DNA of 64,000 nucleotides, taken from Cerrena zonata (Eukaryota; Basidiomycota; Agaricomycetes; Polyporales; Cerrenaceae). The notes under the pieces were generated by a model that was not told the origin of the DNA, did no database searches, and saw only the letters and a list, made by a program, of their open reading frames with translations. The stretch's first letter is position 1; every line of letters starts with the position of its first letter. The stretch is from the NCBI GenBank assembly GCA_038087015.1, contig JASBNA010000002.1, positions 2,108,001 to 2,172,000 on the forward strand, read 5' to 3'. Both the position numbers and the translations under genes were made by a program. Of this stretch, positions 1-13,500 are shown piece by piece.

Positions 1-3000
1 GATCCACTAATCATCAAATAGTTTTGCAACGGCATTCAACTCAATCGTGTACTACCTCCCGGACCCCGTGATTACTGGAATGAACTTGCAGAGGAGCATA
101 AGAATGTTCCTGAACACCAGAAATGGATGTACGAAGCGGATCCGTTTGCCGCACGTAAAGCCGTAGACGAACGTCAAGCTACTGTTGCTGCTAAAAGGGA
201 GGCAGCTAGTAAACCTATCGAAGAACGAGATAATCGCTCGGGCTCTAGCTCATCATCAGAGTTTGCCAATGCACCGGAAGTAAAAATGTCGACGGCGTTG
301 CGCGACTCTGTCGAACAATCAATCAAGAAGGTATGTGGCTCGTATGACTGAGAATGTACAACACTAAAACCGCACAAGGCCCTGGTCATGTACCCAGAGG
401 CCCAAGAAAGTATACCGTTAACTCTTGCCAAGGAAGATGTCGAGCCAGTACAAAAACAATTAACACACATTGGATTTACTGCACTTCAGGCCCGCAATGC
501 GACTTCTACCATGTCTCAACCGTCTTCTCTTACATCTAGCCTTCTGGCAAACCAAGCACCACTTCAGGCTTGCATCGAATACTTGGTATTACACGTCCCA
601 GAATGCGACCTCCCTAAGCGTTTCTTGCCCGACACGAATTCCTCCGAATCATTCATTACATCTGCACACTCTGGGAGAGATGATATCAAGCGTCGCTGGA
701 TGCAAGACAAAGCAGTGAAACAGCTTGGATGGCCGCTTCAGGTTGTCAGGGACTGTCTATCTAGCGATGTTGGCGATAACTGGCCTCTTCTAGTGAAACT
801 ACTGAATAGACGACTACTTGGAGACGTCACTGATGTAGACGACCCCTTCGAATTGACTGGAGAGCTAGAGAGCTTGGATTTGGAAGAACTGGAAGCCCTG
901 GATGTCCAAATCACTGATTCTCACGAACTCACTATCCCCTCACCAATGGCACCCATGAAACTAGTTGTTCTGCTTGGTTCGAATCGATGCCTTGCAGTAT
1001 CAGGAGAACCACTGGCTATGTACATGGTCTCGACGGAACTCGCTGCGTACGTCCGACTGCATATACTCACTAGAATCCTGGTCGCTATCAAGGCTGGTAC
1101 TTTTGCTGATGATGGGGAGGGCTTTGTCATGGCTGCCATGCGACATATGGAGGAAGAATGGGCCCATATCCAGGATAACGGTCCACCGGATATGTCAGTT
1201 GCGCTGCGACACCTATTGCCCCGAGACGCAGACACACTTTCTGATAACAACCTGGAAGATGCCGTACCATCTCTCGACAAAGGTCCTGTTCGAAAGAGAC
1301 GGACACGAAAGTCAAAGGACGATCGCTCCGATAGTCTTGTTAAGCAAGAGTTTACATCAGCCCGTACTTCCGAGAAATACTCCCAAATGTTAGCTGCTAG
1401 GAAACGACTCCCGGCTTTCAAGTCGGAAACCCAATTCATAGAACTCCTGGCCAGCAATAGATGTGTTATAGTTATTGGCGAAACAGGTATTTGTCATACC
1501 CTGCTCCTTATTCATACCTACTGACCATCCAACTCAGGCTCTGGAAAAACAACACAGCGTGAGCTATATCTGCAATCCGAAAATCATTATATACACACAT
1601 TGCCGTATTTCCAGTCCCACAGTTCATTCTAGATTCGATGATTCAAAATGACCAGGGGTCGAAGGCCTCCATCCTCATTACTCAACCTCGCCGTCTTTCT
1701 GCGTTGGGCGTAGCTGCCCGAGTATCTTCAGAGCGTATGGACGACGGGTCGGTTGGTTACGCTATTCGTGGCGAAAACAAGCAGAATCATAGAACGAAGC
1801 TACTCTTCTGTACCACCGGTGTCGTTCTCAGACGACTTGCTTCCGGAGATAAACTACAAGATGTTACACACGTCATTGTCGATGAGGTATGTAATTCCTC
1901 CGTACTACCGTTCTACTGACTCGTAACCTCTTTTTTGATTGAAAGGTTCACGAACGTTCAGTTGACGGCGACCTACTCTTGCTACAATTGAAAGAACTCA
2001 TGAAACAACACAAGAACTTGAAAGTCATTCTCATGTCTGCAACAATCAATCACGAGATATTTGTGAAATATTTTAACAATGCCCCTCTCCTTGAAATCCC
2101 TGGTTTTACACACCCGGTCACAGACTAGTAAATCCTCTCCTCCTCTCCTATGTCTTATCTAATGTTAGATTCAGTTACCTGGAAGATGTCCTCCCGAAAA
2201 TAACTTATCGACCTATGCCACTCAGAGGTGGTAAGAAAGTTTCCGAAGACGAAAAAGCAAAGGAAAAATCGCGGTATGCACAAGCTGGTTTGGACAACGA
2301 CTGTATTTCTGCGCTACAAGCCATTACGAAAGCTGATAGGATAGATTATGAGGTGTGTATATGGTCTTCAATTTCTGTCATATTCTTGCTTATTGCGGCC
2401 CCCAGCTCGTCGCGTCTGTTGTTGAGCATATAATCTCCACTGCAAACAAGGTCGGAGGTATCTTGATATTCATGCCTGGTGTACAAGAAATTCGACAATG
2501 TATGGGAAGTATCAGAAAGATAGGCGGAGCGAAGGTGTTCCCACTCCATGCGAATTTGTCAAACGATGAACAACGTGCCGTTTTTGCTCCGACGCAAGGG
2601 TGGAAAATCGTCGTCGCTACCAACGTCGCTGAGGTAAGTATACACGAATTTTCTGTTTTCATCTTAAGTCAAACTAAAATTATGCTAGACCTCTATAACA
2701 ATCGACGATATCATCTACGTCGTTGATTGCGGCAGAGTCAAGGAAACTCAATTCGATACAGAGTCTGGTTTAACGAGATTAGTCGAGCAATGGGTCACTC
2801 GAGCCGCCGGTCGACAAAGACGTGGAAGAGCAGGCCGTACCCAACCCGGTTTCTGTTACAAAATGTATACACGACACCAAGAAGACCGATTCGGTGCCTT
2901 CCCCATTCCAGAAATCAAACGTATCCCTTTGGAAAGCGTCTCGCTGACTGTAAAGATCCTTCACAACGATGTCAAAGTACGTACCGGAGCCCCAAATTCT

Positions 3001-4497
3001 GGACTTGCTGGATTTGACTATTTCCAATAGGCGTTCCTCGGTCGTGCGATAGACCCGCCTGAATTAGCAGCTATGGACCATGCATTGGCCGTTTTACAAC
3101 AGCTTGGTGCCGTCAATCAAGAGGACGAAGTCACACCGCTGGGTCAACATTTGGTAAGTCTAACACCTCTTCTCGCAAGCTCCTGAGCTTATGTGGTTCC
3201 CAGTCAACATTGCCATTAGACCTAAGATTGGGCAAGGCATGTTACTTTTTAGTATCAATCGTAAAGTTTGGGTCATGTTAACGTAAAGTGATAGATGCTG
3301 ATTCTCGCCACCATCTTCCAATGTTTGGACCCCATACTTACAGTTGCAGCCGGTCTGTCATGCAAACCTTTATTTTTAAATCCGCATGACAGGAGAGAAG
3401 AAGCCAGTAGGTAAGCTCCACCTATCGCTTGCCACTTGGAGACCGGAGACCTTCAATGAACCTCATACTCACACTCGCGTCATGACAGTGCACGAGAAAG
3501 ATTCGCCACCGGAAATAGCGACCTTCTGACAGATGGACATGCATACACTGAATGCTTGCGCCTTCGGAAAGAAGGTGCCTCACAGAGCGCCATACGTACA
3601 TTCTGTGAAGATGTGAGTTCATACTTCTCGGAGATGCGAGTCGAATCTTCCTAATATTTCATTTCCACCCAAACTCTAGTACTTCATCTCGCCTTCGACC
3701 ATTCGCGATATCACATCTCTCCGTAATGATCTCTTCTCCGCCCTAGCGTCCCTAGACTTCATCCCTCCCTCCAGTTCCCCAACCGACCCAGCTCTCAACG
3801 TAAACAGTGACAACACTAACCTAGTAAAAGCCGTCATCCTCGGCGGTTTCTGGCCCCGGGTCGCTCGTGTGCACTTACCCAAGTCAGCGATCAAGTTCGA
3901 TAAAGTTCAAGCGGGGACGATCCAAAGGGAGAACACAGCGAAACAGTTCAAGTTCTTCGACATCAGGACATGGCGGGGAACGCGTGTTCTTGCACCCTGC
4001 ATCTATTTTGTTCGGAGAAGCTTCGTGGAAGTCGCCGTTTGTGACTTATTTCCAAAAACAGGCGACGAGTAAGATTTTTTTGAGAGATGCTACTGAGGTA
4101 ATTATGACGTTCATACTCCAACTCCTTGTAACAATAGCAATAGATGCAGGGCTGACTTGGTGATTGGAATTTTAGGTCCCTATGTATGCTCTATTGCTAT
4201 TCGGAGGTCCTGTCTCCGTCAACCACATCGGCGGCGGTCTGACTGTTGGTACCCGAGAAACCTTCGTAAAACTGAAGGCATGGCCTAGAATTGGGATCCT
4301 CGTAAATCAATTACGGTATGTACTTTATTATCCGCCATACGTTAAGATGAAAACTCACGTATGATGCATACAGTCGGTTATTGGACGTTCAGCTTGCACG
4401 TTGTGTTGAAGATGGCTCGACCCTTGCTATGGGCGGGAAGAACCCTGTCATACAGGCCATGCTGTCATTGTTGACAAACGATGGCTTGAGTGCATAG
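1..4497 (+). CDS. DEAH-box ATP-dependent RNA helicase, 5' partial (DHX29/DHX57/YLR419W-like group)
   Basis: The gene starts before the window; the first visible acceptor is at about 21 and coding resumes at 22 ([19 protein letters not shown]). A UBA-like stretch (about 430-600) and an RWD-like region (about 840-1210) precede the helicase core. Motif I (GETGSGKTTQ) is assembled across an intron at about 1486-1539. Then follow motif Ia (TQPRRLSA, about 1680), motif II DEVH with its H in the next exon (about 1885/1947), SAT (about 2035), TNVAE (about 2620) and QRRGRAGR (about 2815). The helicase-associated winged-helix region and the C-terminal OB-fold follow, and a TAG stop lies at 4495-4497. 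At least ten short GT-AG introns are visible. Family knowledge: these enzymes remodel RNA or RNPs, and DHX29 acts in translation initiation. The exact orthologue is uncertain because the N terminus is missing. The next gene is convergent. Confidence 0.88.
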
Positions 4498-4947
4498 CTT
4501 GCATATCACGGCGATGATCATTTGTTGTTTCGTCCTCTATCATCTGTGTAGAACAAAACGAGATGACTAAACAACTTCTATCATGTTTCATGCTTGCCCT
4601 ACAACAGATCTGATGAATATCTCGTCGAACAGATGCAGCAAATGATCTTCGGACCTTCTCAGACTCTCAAAGCAGACAGAGTTTAGTAAATGTATAGAAT
4701 TGCAATATATCCCAAGACCTGAAATGAACTAGCAGCACGTAATCTACGAGAAACCATATGACATGTAAGAAATGGGGTTGAGTGAGTATGGTAGTGTGTG
4801 AGTGGGGTATGCTATGAAATGCGAATATCAAGCGATCCTAAGTATGTTATACGAGCGAAGAAATAATTTAATGCCAAATCCTAATACTACACGTATTGTG
4901 CTTCCTTCCATCATCCGTCCTCCTCATCCCGTACCAATAACATCCCA
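4498..4947. other. Intergenic, convergent 3' ends
   Basis: This 450-bp gap separates the helicase stop from the stop of the Ser/Pro-rich gene on the other strand. It is AT-rich and presumably holds both 3' untranslated regions. No further gene or strong terminator signal was seen. Confidence 0.5.
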
Positions 4948-6191
4948 TTAAGCTCCAATAGCACTATCGCTGACCATTCTCCTATGTCCGCGAGGTGACA
5001 CAATTTGTTGTTGCATCGACAAACCAAGCGCGTTAGTAGCTTTAGCAGTTTGGGGACTATCAGCCTCAGGCTCCTTACATTCCAAAATCGACTCATCCAA
5101 TGACGAGCGATGTAAAGCCTTTTCAGCCTTACTAGGCTTCGTCAGTGGTGAAGGAGGAATGGCGACATCACCATTCGGCATACGAGCAAAGTATGGATAA
5201 CCGTAGGGTTGTGTGCGCGGTGCGGGCGTTTGCGGAGTCTTACGGTTCGTAGGGGTAAGGATGTTGAATGGAGAGGTGAAACTGCGACGGCTGGGTGTAG
5301 TGCTCGATGGGGTCCCAGATGCTGACTTTGCGCCAAGAGCCACGGGGATGGTGTTGGAGAGATTGAGGCTGAGGATGGAAGAGAATCGCTTCTTGCGGAT
5401 CTGTGTTGACGAGGGGTCAGACGGAAGGGATTTCTCAAACATTTTGTCTGGAGATGCCGGTGGTGTGAGGGAAGTATCTGTACAACTTCTGTACAGAGCG
5501 GGCTTTTCCATCGAAATATAAGCAGCAGCTAAAAAGGAAATCGTTAGGTCGAGTTTCTAAGGTATGAAACATGATGCAGATAGCTCTTACACATTGTTGC
5601 AGTGGCCGATGCCCTTTTCGGACGGAATTTGAAAGGTGCAGTAAAAATAGGCTTGGGACTTTCAGCTTTGGGAGAACTGAAACCCTCAAGATCGGGCTCC
5701 AAGTCCTTGAACCGCTGGGAGGGCGAAGACATCGGCGACATGGAAAGTGGAGTAGAAGAGCATGAAGACCCTGGAGTAGAAGCATTCTCCTTTCCCTTCT
5801 TGCTCCTCATCTTGAACATCTTCATGCCAGGGATCTTATCTGCTAAGGACGTTCTTCTTCCGAATTTAACCAACTTGTTGGGATCTGACAAGGAAAGATC
5901 ATCAAGCAGGGACGTTGCCGAGTCGCTGGTACCATCACCGCTTTCAATCTGAGGAAGCTCCGGGGTATACCTACGTGAAGTAGTATGGTCCGAGACGAGA
6001 GTTGAAGAACTAGTGGAGGCGAGGGAGATCGGGTATTGTGTGAATCCAGCAGGTGAAGACCATCTCTTGTGGGACCGCGGGCGAGTGTTTGGGTTGTGCG
6101 GGGATTGCGATGAGTCCAAATGGTGATGGATGATCTTGCCTGTCACGAGGGACTGAGGTTGGCAGTGCATCTTCAGAGGCGCGGTCGCCAT
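4948..6191 (-). CDS. Ser/Pro-rich hypothetical protein, intrinsically disordered
   Basis: Two exons encode a protein of roughly 390 residues. Exon 1 starts at the ATG at 6191 (MATAPLKMHC) and runs to about 5586; exon 2 runs to the stop at 4948. The intron (GTAAGA...TTTTTAG) restores the frame as ATMSAAYISMEKPAL. Composition is dominated by Ser, Pro, Thr and basic residues with many SP/TP pairs, for example TPPASP, SPMSSPSQRF and PFKFRPKRASATA, which are typical phosphorylation or docking contexts. A basic stretch (KMFKMRSKKGKE) could serve nuclear localisation. No folded domain, signal peptide or membrane segment is seen. I do not recognise the family; I infer a regulatory or scaffold protein. 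The reading frame is open upstream of 6191, so an earlier start is possible. Confidence 0.65.
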
Positions 6192-7931
6192 GTCGAAGTG
6201 TAGAGAGGGGAGGCAGCTTTTGCTTCGTCGAAGGGAAGAAGTAACCGACACAGAATGCAAGGATACTCTGTATAGGAATAAGTTACATGAGCGTGAGTGA
6301 CGTTCGTAAACAGAAGACGGGCACCATGTGGTACTGACCAGTGCAAACCACACGGAACCAAATATTACGACCGCCAGGGGATGAATGGGTTTCTCGTAAC
6401 GATTCGTTGCAATTTTTCGTTCATTGTCGTAAAGAGGCGTGAGTTGGGACTTGGAGTATGGTGGCAAGAGAAATGTCACGGAAAGGACTCGATATTTAAG
6501 CTAATGCGGAGGTGGTTCGGGACGGATGAGGACGGAAGGACACCAGCCGCATGTACTGATAGAGACCGGACTATGACGATGGCCACACGAGAACTATGAT
6601 ATTCCAAGGGCCTCGGATGTGTTGGAGTTGTACAGAGCCACTTCCGAGAGAGACGATGTACGGGAGATGGTGCACGGAGACGGAGAGACGGGAATGGAGG
6701 TGAGGGTGTTGGAGGAAGGGTCCCGAGTCACAGACGTCCGGAAGAACAACGAGGAGAATAAAAGAGGATTTTGAACGAAGGAAGCGAAGGCAAAAGGGCG
6801 GGAGAATAAGACAAAAACACACCACCAGGGTGAGGGGAGAAATCAGGCCACCTTTCCATTTGGCGTCAACCCATCCTGTCATCCCATCATGCACCGGACC
6901 AACGCCGGTCGTATCCAGCCTCTTCTCATCCTTCGCTATCAAGGGTCTCGTTCTCGACATCCTAAGGGTTTCATGTTGTTTCATGTGCTAACATTTGTTT
7001 CCTCGAGCTCTAACCAAAGTTACCAAACCTCGACCTGCACTGCACTGCGCGTTTCTCGATCTAATCTAATCTCATGACAAACGAATTTCAAATTCAATTC
7101 ATACGTCCACCACCTAGCAGCGGGATACGTCCAAAAAACACTAGATCTGGTCTTCTTCCGCTCTCCCTCCTCAGGTTTCGGAGGGTTCGGGTACTGCAAA
7201 ACATTCCACAACCAGGGAAATGACACGGCGACATCGGGGCATTCAAGCACTCACAGCTTGAATTTCTTCTATTTGTCCATACGAGCTTTATTGTTGAACA
7301 TTTTCTCAAGTCTACATCCTGACCAAATGGTCGGACAATAAAGTCACCCGCTGAGTGATGGCTTTCTCGTACAACGGACCAGTTCTGACTATTGAAAAGA
7401 GCTGGCAGCGAGGTTTGTCATCATAGTGTCATAAACGGGCCGTCCATGAGTACTAGGTACACCCATATAATGGCCGTTCCCATAATACACCACCACGAAT
7501 GAATTGGTTTCAAAATATTGGATGTGCTTTGTTTATCTTTCTCGACGCGTTGGACCAAGGGTAACGCATCGCTGACAGGTAGGACTAGGAATGATCCGAT
7601 GAGCCGTTTCCACTGAGCATACTCATCCCGTAGCTTCAAGTTTACGGTACTATGTTAGTCGCAAAATTAACCTTGACAAAATCTTATCGAATCGTTAGAA
7701 AGACTTCTAGTAAGTTCGAGTTAGAGTGTCAAATGCAGGAGGAGGAGGCCCATCAGAGCTACCTTCGTCCTTCAAGCTTCAGGGTAACATCGGGATGACG
7801 TCCCGTTGTGTCGCGTTTTGGAGATACACTTGAATCTGAATTCTGGCAATGACATATGGTCTATGCCGAGAACCGGCAAGCCAGACATTATGCATTAATG
7901 TTGAAGAAAAGCATTGTCATAGAACACGTCG
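6192..7931. other. Intergenic region left of the transposon
   Basis: About 1.7 kb with no convincing gene. The short open frames on either strand lack splice continuity and recognisable domains. It contains the upstream region of the Ser/Pro-rich gene and the left flank of the transposon insertion. Confidence 0.4.
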
Positions 7932-7939
7932 GACCGTTG
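7932..7939. repeat. Left copy of 8-bp target-site duplication (GACCGTTG)
   Basis: GACCGTTG directly abuts the left terminal inverted repeat and is repeated in direct orientation at 14411-14418, directly outside the right one. An 8-bp duplication is the size described for Zisupton/KDZ elements. Confidence 0.8.
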
Positions 7940-8227
7940 CAGAAGGTTTGATCGGTGGGGGGATCGGGCTATTGGCCCGGGCTAATGGCCCATTGGCCTC
8001 TTTGACCCCCTTGTCAATGACGCTTACTCAATGTGAGATTGCCCATTGTGGTAGCTTCGTGTCGTGGGATACTTAGGCTTCGTTGACGCCTGATGCTGGG
8101 GAATAGCAGGCCGCCCTCGTTTGTGAAAAATAACATACGGGGGTTGTTTTCTAAGGTGTCAGACCTCTACATTAGTGTTTATAGGCATGTATACTATATG
8201 CTAGTGAAGAGATACCGAGTGTCAAAC
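7940..8227 (+). repeat. Left terminal inverted repeat of the KDZ element
   Basis: These 288 bp match the reverse complement of 14123-14410 almost exactly. Differences occur at bases 1 and 6, in a five-base patch after GATCGGTGGGG, and at three further positions. The outer part has clustered near-palindromes (GGGCTATTGGCCC, GGGCTAATGGCCC, GGCCCATTGGCC), likely transposase-binding sites. Confidence 0.92.
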
Positions 8228-8329
8228 CAGTGGTTGGCGATATATCGGATGAATGGCTACTGTAGGGCCACTACTAGATAAGATAAGATAGAGTCCAAGT
8301 CAATCTTATTGTTCCGTGTGTTGAATAAG

Positions 8330-10521
8330 ATGTCGTTCGAGTCGATAAAATATGTTACTACAACACCCATCATGCTACTCTCTACTCTTCTTGAGTCTAT
8401 CAAGTCAGAACCTGCTCTCTGTAGTCTTGATTACCGCATTATTATTCAATTTATAGATCTTGCTCGGCTGTTAAGAGCACAGATCAGCTACACACAGCCT
8501 TATTACATTACCACACCACCCGCTCATCTTCCCATAAACATACATGAGTTTCTACGGACCTCTTTAAATATACCTGACGAGACAACAAAGAATGCCTGGG
8601 CTGTACTCAACACCCTTGTGTGGGAAGAGGACCCCGCAAAACCTCAATATACACTCGAGCTCTTACCACTATTCCTACAGTTTGGTTTGTCTCGTCAAAT
8701 TTGTGAGTGATAAATTATGTTAAAATTAAATGGGACTGAGTATTAAAAAATATAGCCTTTATTCCACTATACCCCCCCACTCGTACATGTCTAGAGTGCA
8801 AACATACAAGTGCCAACATTACTTCTGATTATATTTTGGCAGAACTACGCTCGCACCCTGTCACTATCTTTACTCATGAGTGTGGTCCCATCCCAGGGTA
8901 TTCATGTTCGCTTTATTGTCGAGGTATGTACTCTATATTCACCGTCTGGTATGAGATGATGTTCTGACTAAGTGTACAGCATGCAAAACGCGATATTACC
9001 ATGATTACTATGTCCATGCAGATGCTACTAAGCGAACTTACTATGGAAATTCCTCTCCGCATTTACAGATCGCTATGCATTATTACGTTGAGAGGAATCT
9101 TGTTGAGATGTTTATTTCTATGATGGTAAATGCTTGGTATGTTATTCTTTGACTAGCCGTTGAATAGTTCTCAAACCCTTTCAGGACATCGGCAACAAAC
9201 TGCGCACGAGTATACAATGAGACATTCATGGATCGCCACAATTCAATACCACTTACATGGGAATATCGGACACAGATGAATGTCGGGGACGTTTGGAATG
9301 CCTTCTTCATCCATTCACTTATGATTCACTTTAGCGAAAACTCTCTTTTGCTTGAACTCCCGCATGATGCTGCCTCCCAAGCGATCCGCCTCGAAGAAGC
9401 AATCTCCTCTCGTAATGCTTTTATGTCTGGTACAGGCCAGGACCAATGGAACCATGCCTGCGATCTCTGCTGCTGGATACACGACAACATAGACGGAAAT
9501 CCTGTCTACCTCCGTTCTGTCGTGATCGACGGTGTGACCATTGGGCACCCTTGCTGCAGTGTACATAATTGTACAACTCCCCTTGATTCTATGCGGGATC
9601 GATACTGTCCTGATCATCAGGAGTTCATCCGGATCTGTGTCGTCACTGACTGTGACCAGCCAACACGTTCTGGAACTCAAACATGTATCAAACCCACACA
9701 CCGCGCTCTAGAGGACTATTATAATCAACAAGGCAAGGCCATGTTTCAGCTTCGACTGCGACTGGAACGAGCGAGGGCAAGGACGGAGCATAGAGCATTA
9801 GAATCTTTGGTACCAACAGGCCTAGATACGATTGCTGATATCAATAACGATACTGAAATTACCTCAGATATGTTATGTGATGGCAAACCAGAGGCTGGGA
9901 ACCGCAAGCTCAAAGCACGGTTTGGACGAAGGTGGACACATAATGACGAGCTTTGTACAGCTTCTTGTGGTATAATACTTGGTCGTATGACTTTCTATGG
10001 GTCTGAGGCTCCAAATGGTGTTCGGGTATGATATTTTCTCTTGTCTCTAAGGATTAGATATTGATATCAATTTTTAGCATTTTCTAATGCGAATGTTTCC
10101 CACAAAACGGTCTCTACCTGGTGTTATCTGGCACGATAATAACTGCCAGATCGTACGCATGCTTCGGAATGACCCCGATCCCTATCTGTCATCTTACTTT
10201 GATGATTGTGCTCTCCCTGTTGACGTTTTCCACTTCAAAAGCAAGCACAAGGAGAAAGATCTTGATTGTGGACACAATTGTAACCCCTACATCTGGCCAG
10301 AACTTCGTACCGATGATGGGAAATGGCGGTTTAATTCATCTGCTGCTGAACAAGCAAATGCATGGTATGGTGGGTTCCAAGCGATCGCTCGAGAGATGCG
10401 TGCGGAGAGATACAATTTTTTTCTTGACGAGATGATTAAGCGACGCAATCAGCTAACGTTCAGAAAGCTAGAGGATAAAGGTCATGCACCATTTAATATT
10501 CCACGGAGCTGTTTATTATAA
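8330..10521 (+). CDS. KDZ transposase with CxC5 and CxC6 cysteine clusters
   Basis: Five exons (8330-8702, 8756-8923, 8980-9136, 9185-10025, 10078-10521) give an intact 660-aa protein. An N-terminal helical region is followed by a CxC5-type cluster (TCLECKHTS, HECGPIPGYSCSLYCRACK) and a CxC6-type cluster (CCSVHNC, RYCPDHQ, CVVTDCDQPTRSGTQTC, PTHRALE). These clusters are known to accompany KDZ transposases. The C-terminal part is RNase-H-like; candidate catalytic acidic residues lie in VVIDGVTIG, VIWHDNNC and SSAAEQANAWYGG, assigned by analogy with the family's D-D-E pattern. The role is excision and integration of this element in the nucleus. The stop lies 35 bp from the stop of the convergent companion gene. 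I infer it is functional or very recently so. Confidence 0.9.
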
Positions 10522-10556
10522 TTACGATCTAGAAATATTATTAGAGTAGATCGCAG

Positions 10557-13500
10557 CTAATCACTATCAGAGTCGTCTAAGATATACACTGTATGTCCAT
10601 CTTCTATAGTAGTGTTGAGTGAATCCAGGAATATTATTTCAGAGTTGTTGTTTTCCTCCAGCTTTACTCCTCTTGTGTCTCGCGCTTTCCCCTTGTCACC
10701 AAGATCTACAAATGGATTCGGCTCTTCCTGTCCTTCAAGTAGGTTGTGTCTCACACGTCCAAACATGTCCGCAACCTTATTTTGAACAGCGTGGAGGCGA
10801 GAATGATCATCACCTGGATGCATAAGCTTTCCGAAGGCATTGCTCTCTGCGAGAGTTATAATAGCCTCTTTGCGTGTTACACGAAGGTCTTCCTGGATGA
10901 GTCGAGTAACCATTTCAGGTAGTACTAGCTGCTGAAGTAGTGTATCCCATGGTACTCTTTGAAACTTCAACAAGTTGAACTTGTTCTGATCAAGTAAGGT
11001 GATCAAAATATAATAAATAATTTGATGACCCTCCTCGCCATAGCTAGAATGATTCCACATCAGTATCGTTAAGAAAATATAGAGGATTGTAATGACGTAC
11101 TAGCCAGCTCCCGTTGCAGAACCATCATAGTTGGCGAACTGGTTCTGAATCCCCTCAGCTGCGAGTGAGCTAGACTGACCCTTATACTGATCAATTATCT
11201 TCGTGTAGAATATATTGCTCTTGAGAGTCTCCAGAGGTGCGCTCAAGATGTCTTCAATCAAACAACGGAGCTTCAGGATGCGAATATGTAGGCGGTCAAA
11301 ATCTGGCTGAAGTGGCCATCCAGCGGCTTGAGCTTGAGGGAGTAAACGTGTCTCTAGCTCGTGTCGATTACAGTAATCCTGGTAAACCGTGAAATGGGAA
11401 GCCCGTCGGTGATTTGGGTTGCCTGGAATGGGATCAATATAAGAGAGTTTTAGTAACTTCGTCCGCATAGCCTGAAGAATATGAGAAGGTTGGGCTGTGA
11501 TCGGTTCGTCGCAGAATTCACAGTAGGGGATGTTGGGATCATAGCCTAGTAGTTCGCTCAGAAAAGCACTTGCACTATTAGAGTGGCTAGAAGGTCCAGG
11601 TGCCGGATCAGGAAAGGCAGACTCGAGTGATAGAGCTGGAATCTCAGGAAAGGGAGCAGCAGCAATCATGTTGGTTGCTGTAGAAGATGTGCGAAGGACA
11701 GGGGGTTGAGAGAGGGTTTCCGAAGAAGTAGAGCTATCATGATGAGGTGTATCGTTGCGTGGAGGAGGTGTCACATATTCAAGGCTGATTTCACGAACAG
11801 TAGCAGGAATTGGGATCACACTGCTACCGTTAGGCTGGTTGCCTTTCTTGTTATCCTCAAGCTCTATTTCATCCTCTGTGTCGGTTGCAATGAAGTTCCT
11901 CTTGACCTTTAAGAATGCTGCCCACGTCTTAGTCATGTGTTTCCCCAGAACGTCGGACCGAACAGATGATAGTGTCCGCTTGACAAGAGTGACTGTTGAC
12001 TTCTTGTAAGTACACCCAGAGAAAACGATTGAGAAAGCCGATTTCTCAGTAACACGTCGGAAGTCATCATGTGCCATCTGTCGGATACGATCAAGACCCA
12101 GTTTGATAGCAGAAACGGTGTAAGTGGTTGGCCATCGTTGGGGGTGGGATGTGAGTGAGACAGCTTTCATTTTTGAAGAACTAGCGAGTGAGCCACTCAA
12201 ATTCATCAAAGTCTCCTTGTGGGGATGCAGATAGGGACTGTCCATGTCAGAGTCTGCTTCAGACTCTGAGCTGATCTCAGTAACAGTAGATGGGATGGTT
12301 GCAACGTCCCGCTCCTTCGTCCTTTTGATCTGCTTCTTGGGCGGTGAAATTAGGGCAGCATTTGCAGGGCGTTTGTGAGAAGTACGATATTTGGGCTGTA
12401 GATCCAGCTCGTCAAGAAGACCTGGACAGTCAGTTAACTCTTCAGTGAGTGATAGGCGTAGACGGAGGAGAACAGCTCGATTTTTGTCAGCTGTAATTGG
12501 TGTGTCGATGCCAATGATCTGCCAGTAGCCAATCCAGTGATCTAAGAGTGTTGTATCATCCATTTGGAGCGGTTTGAGTGCTTCGATTGAGTTCACTTTC
12601 ACGTCTGGGTAGTTTTTGACATAGTGCGATAGTTTGAGTGGTGGTTTTCCATCCTAAATCAGAATCAAGAAGCGGTCAATATACACATGAGGGGGAGAGG
12701 TAGATACTTCTGAGACGTACCTTGTAGAAGATAACAAATTCACATGTCCGTTTCAACCTCTCTTGAAGCTCTAAACGTTCTTGCTTTGCAGACAATGCTT
12801 CGTTTGCTTTAATCTTAGCATTCTGGTGCTGCTGAAGAGCCTCTGGGGCGATCGGCATAGACAGAGATTTATTGCGACGTGCTGAGGATCCTGTAGCTGC
12901 CGATTGAGAGAGGGAAGACTGAGAAGCAGGTTGCGACTGAGATATCATGGAAGCAGAGCCATCAACTGATCCAGGTACAGAAGCTTGAGTCTGAGACTGG
13001 ACGGATTGCAGCCTTTCCAAGTCGGAACATGCCTCAGATTGCTGGGGCTGAATTGATTGACTTTGAGAGAGTATAGCAGTAGACTGTCCAGCATAGCGAC
13101 CAGTTTCAGCAGCTGCCTGTGAGGAAGGAGCAGATACAAGAACAGGTTCAAGCATGCGAGTCCGTAGGGATATAGGCTGTGGTGGCGGTAGCGAGTGTCC
13201 TTGTGAGAGAGGTACTAGTGGAAGCGTAGACCTGTTTACAGAGCCAAGCATATCAGAGGATGACCGATTATGGATGCGACAAATATCGCATTGGCGATGC
13301 TGAGATGACGCAGATTGATACACCTGAGAGCAGCATTGAGAGCACATCCGACGCAGACACAGTCGAGCACCCTTTCGTCGTCTTGAGTTATCAGTAGCAA
13401 GACGACAATCTGGATTGCTGCATTCGATGGCGCCATCCTGACTTGAGGAGACTATAAGTGTCTCAGCAACACGGAGAACGTAGTGATCAGGAAGAAGGTG

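Noticed and set aside
7543..7548. ACGCGT in the gap left of the transposon, and another near 40453
   Set aside because: Neither lies upstream of a recognised start codon, so they were not counted as promoter boxes.
8093..8281. Short open frame within the left inverted repeat
   Set aside because: The reverse-complement copy at the right end shows it is just repeat sequence; it does not connect to the transposase.
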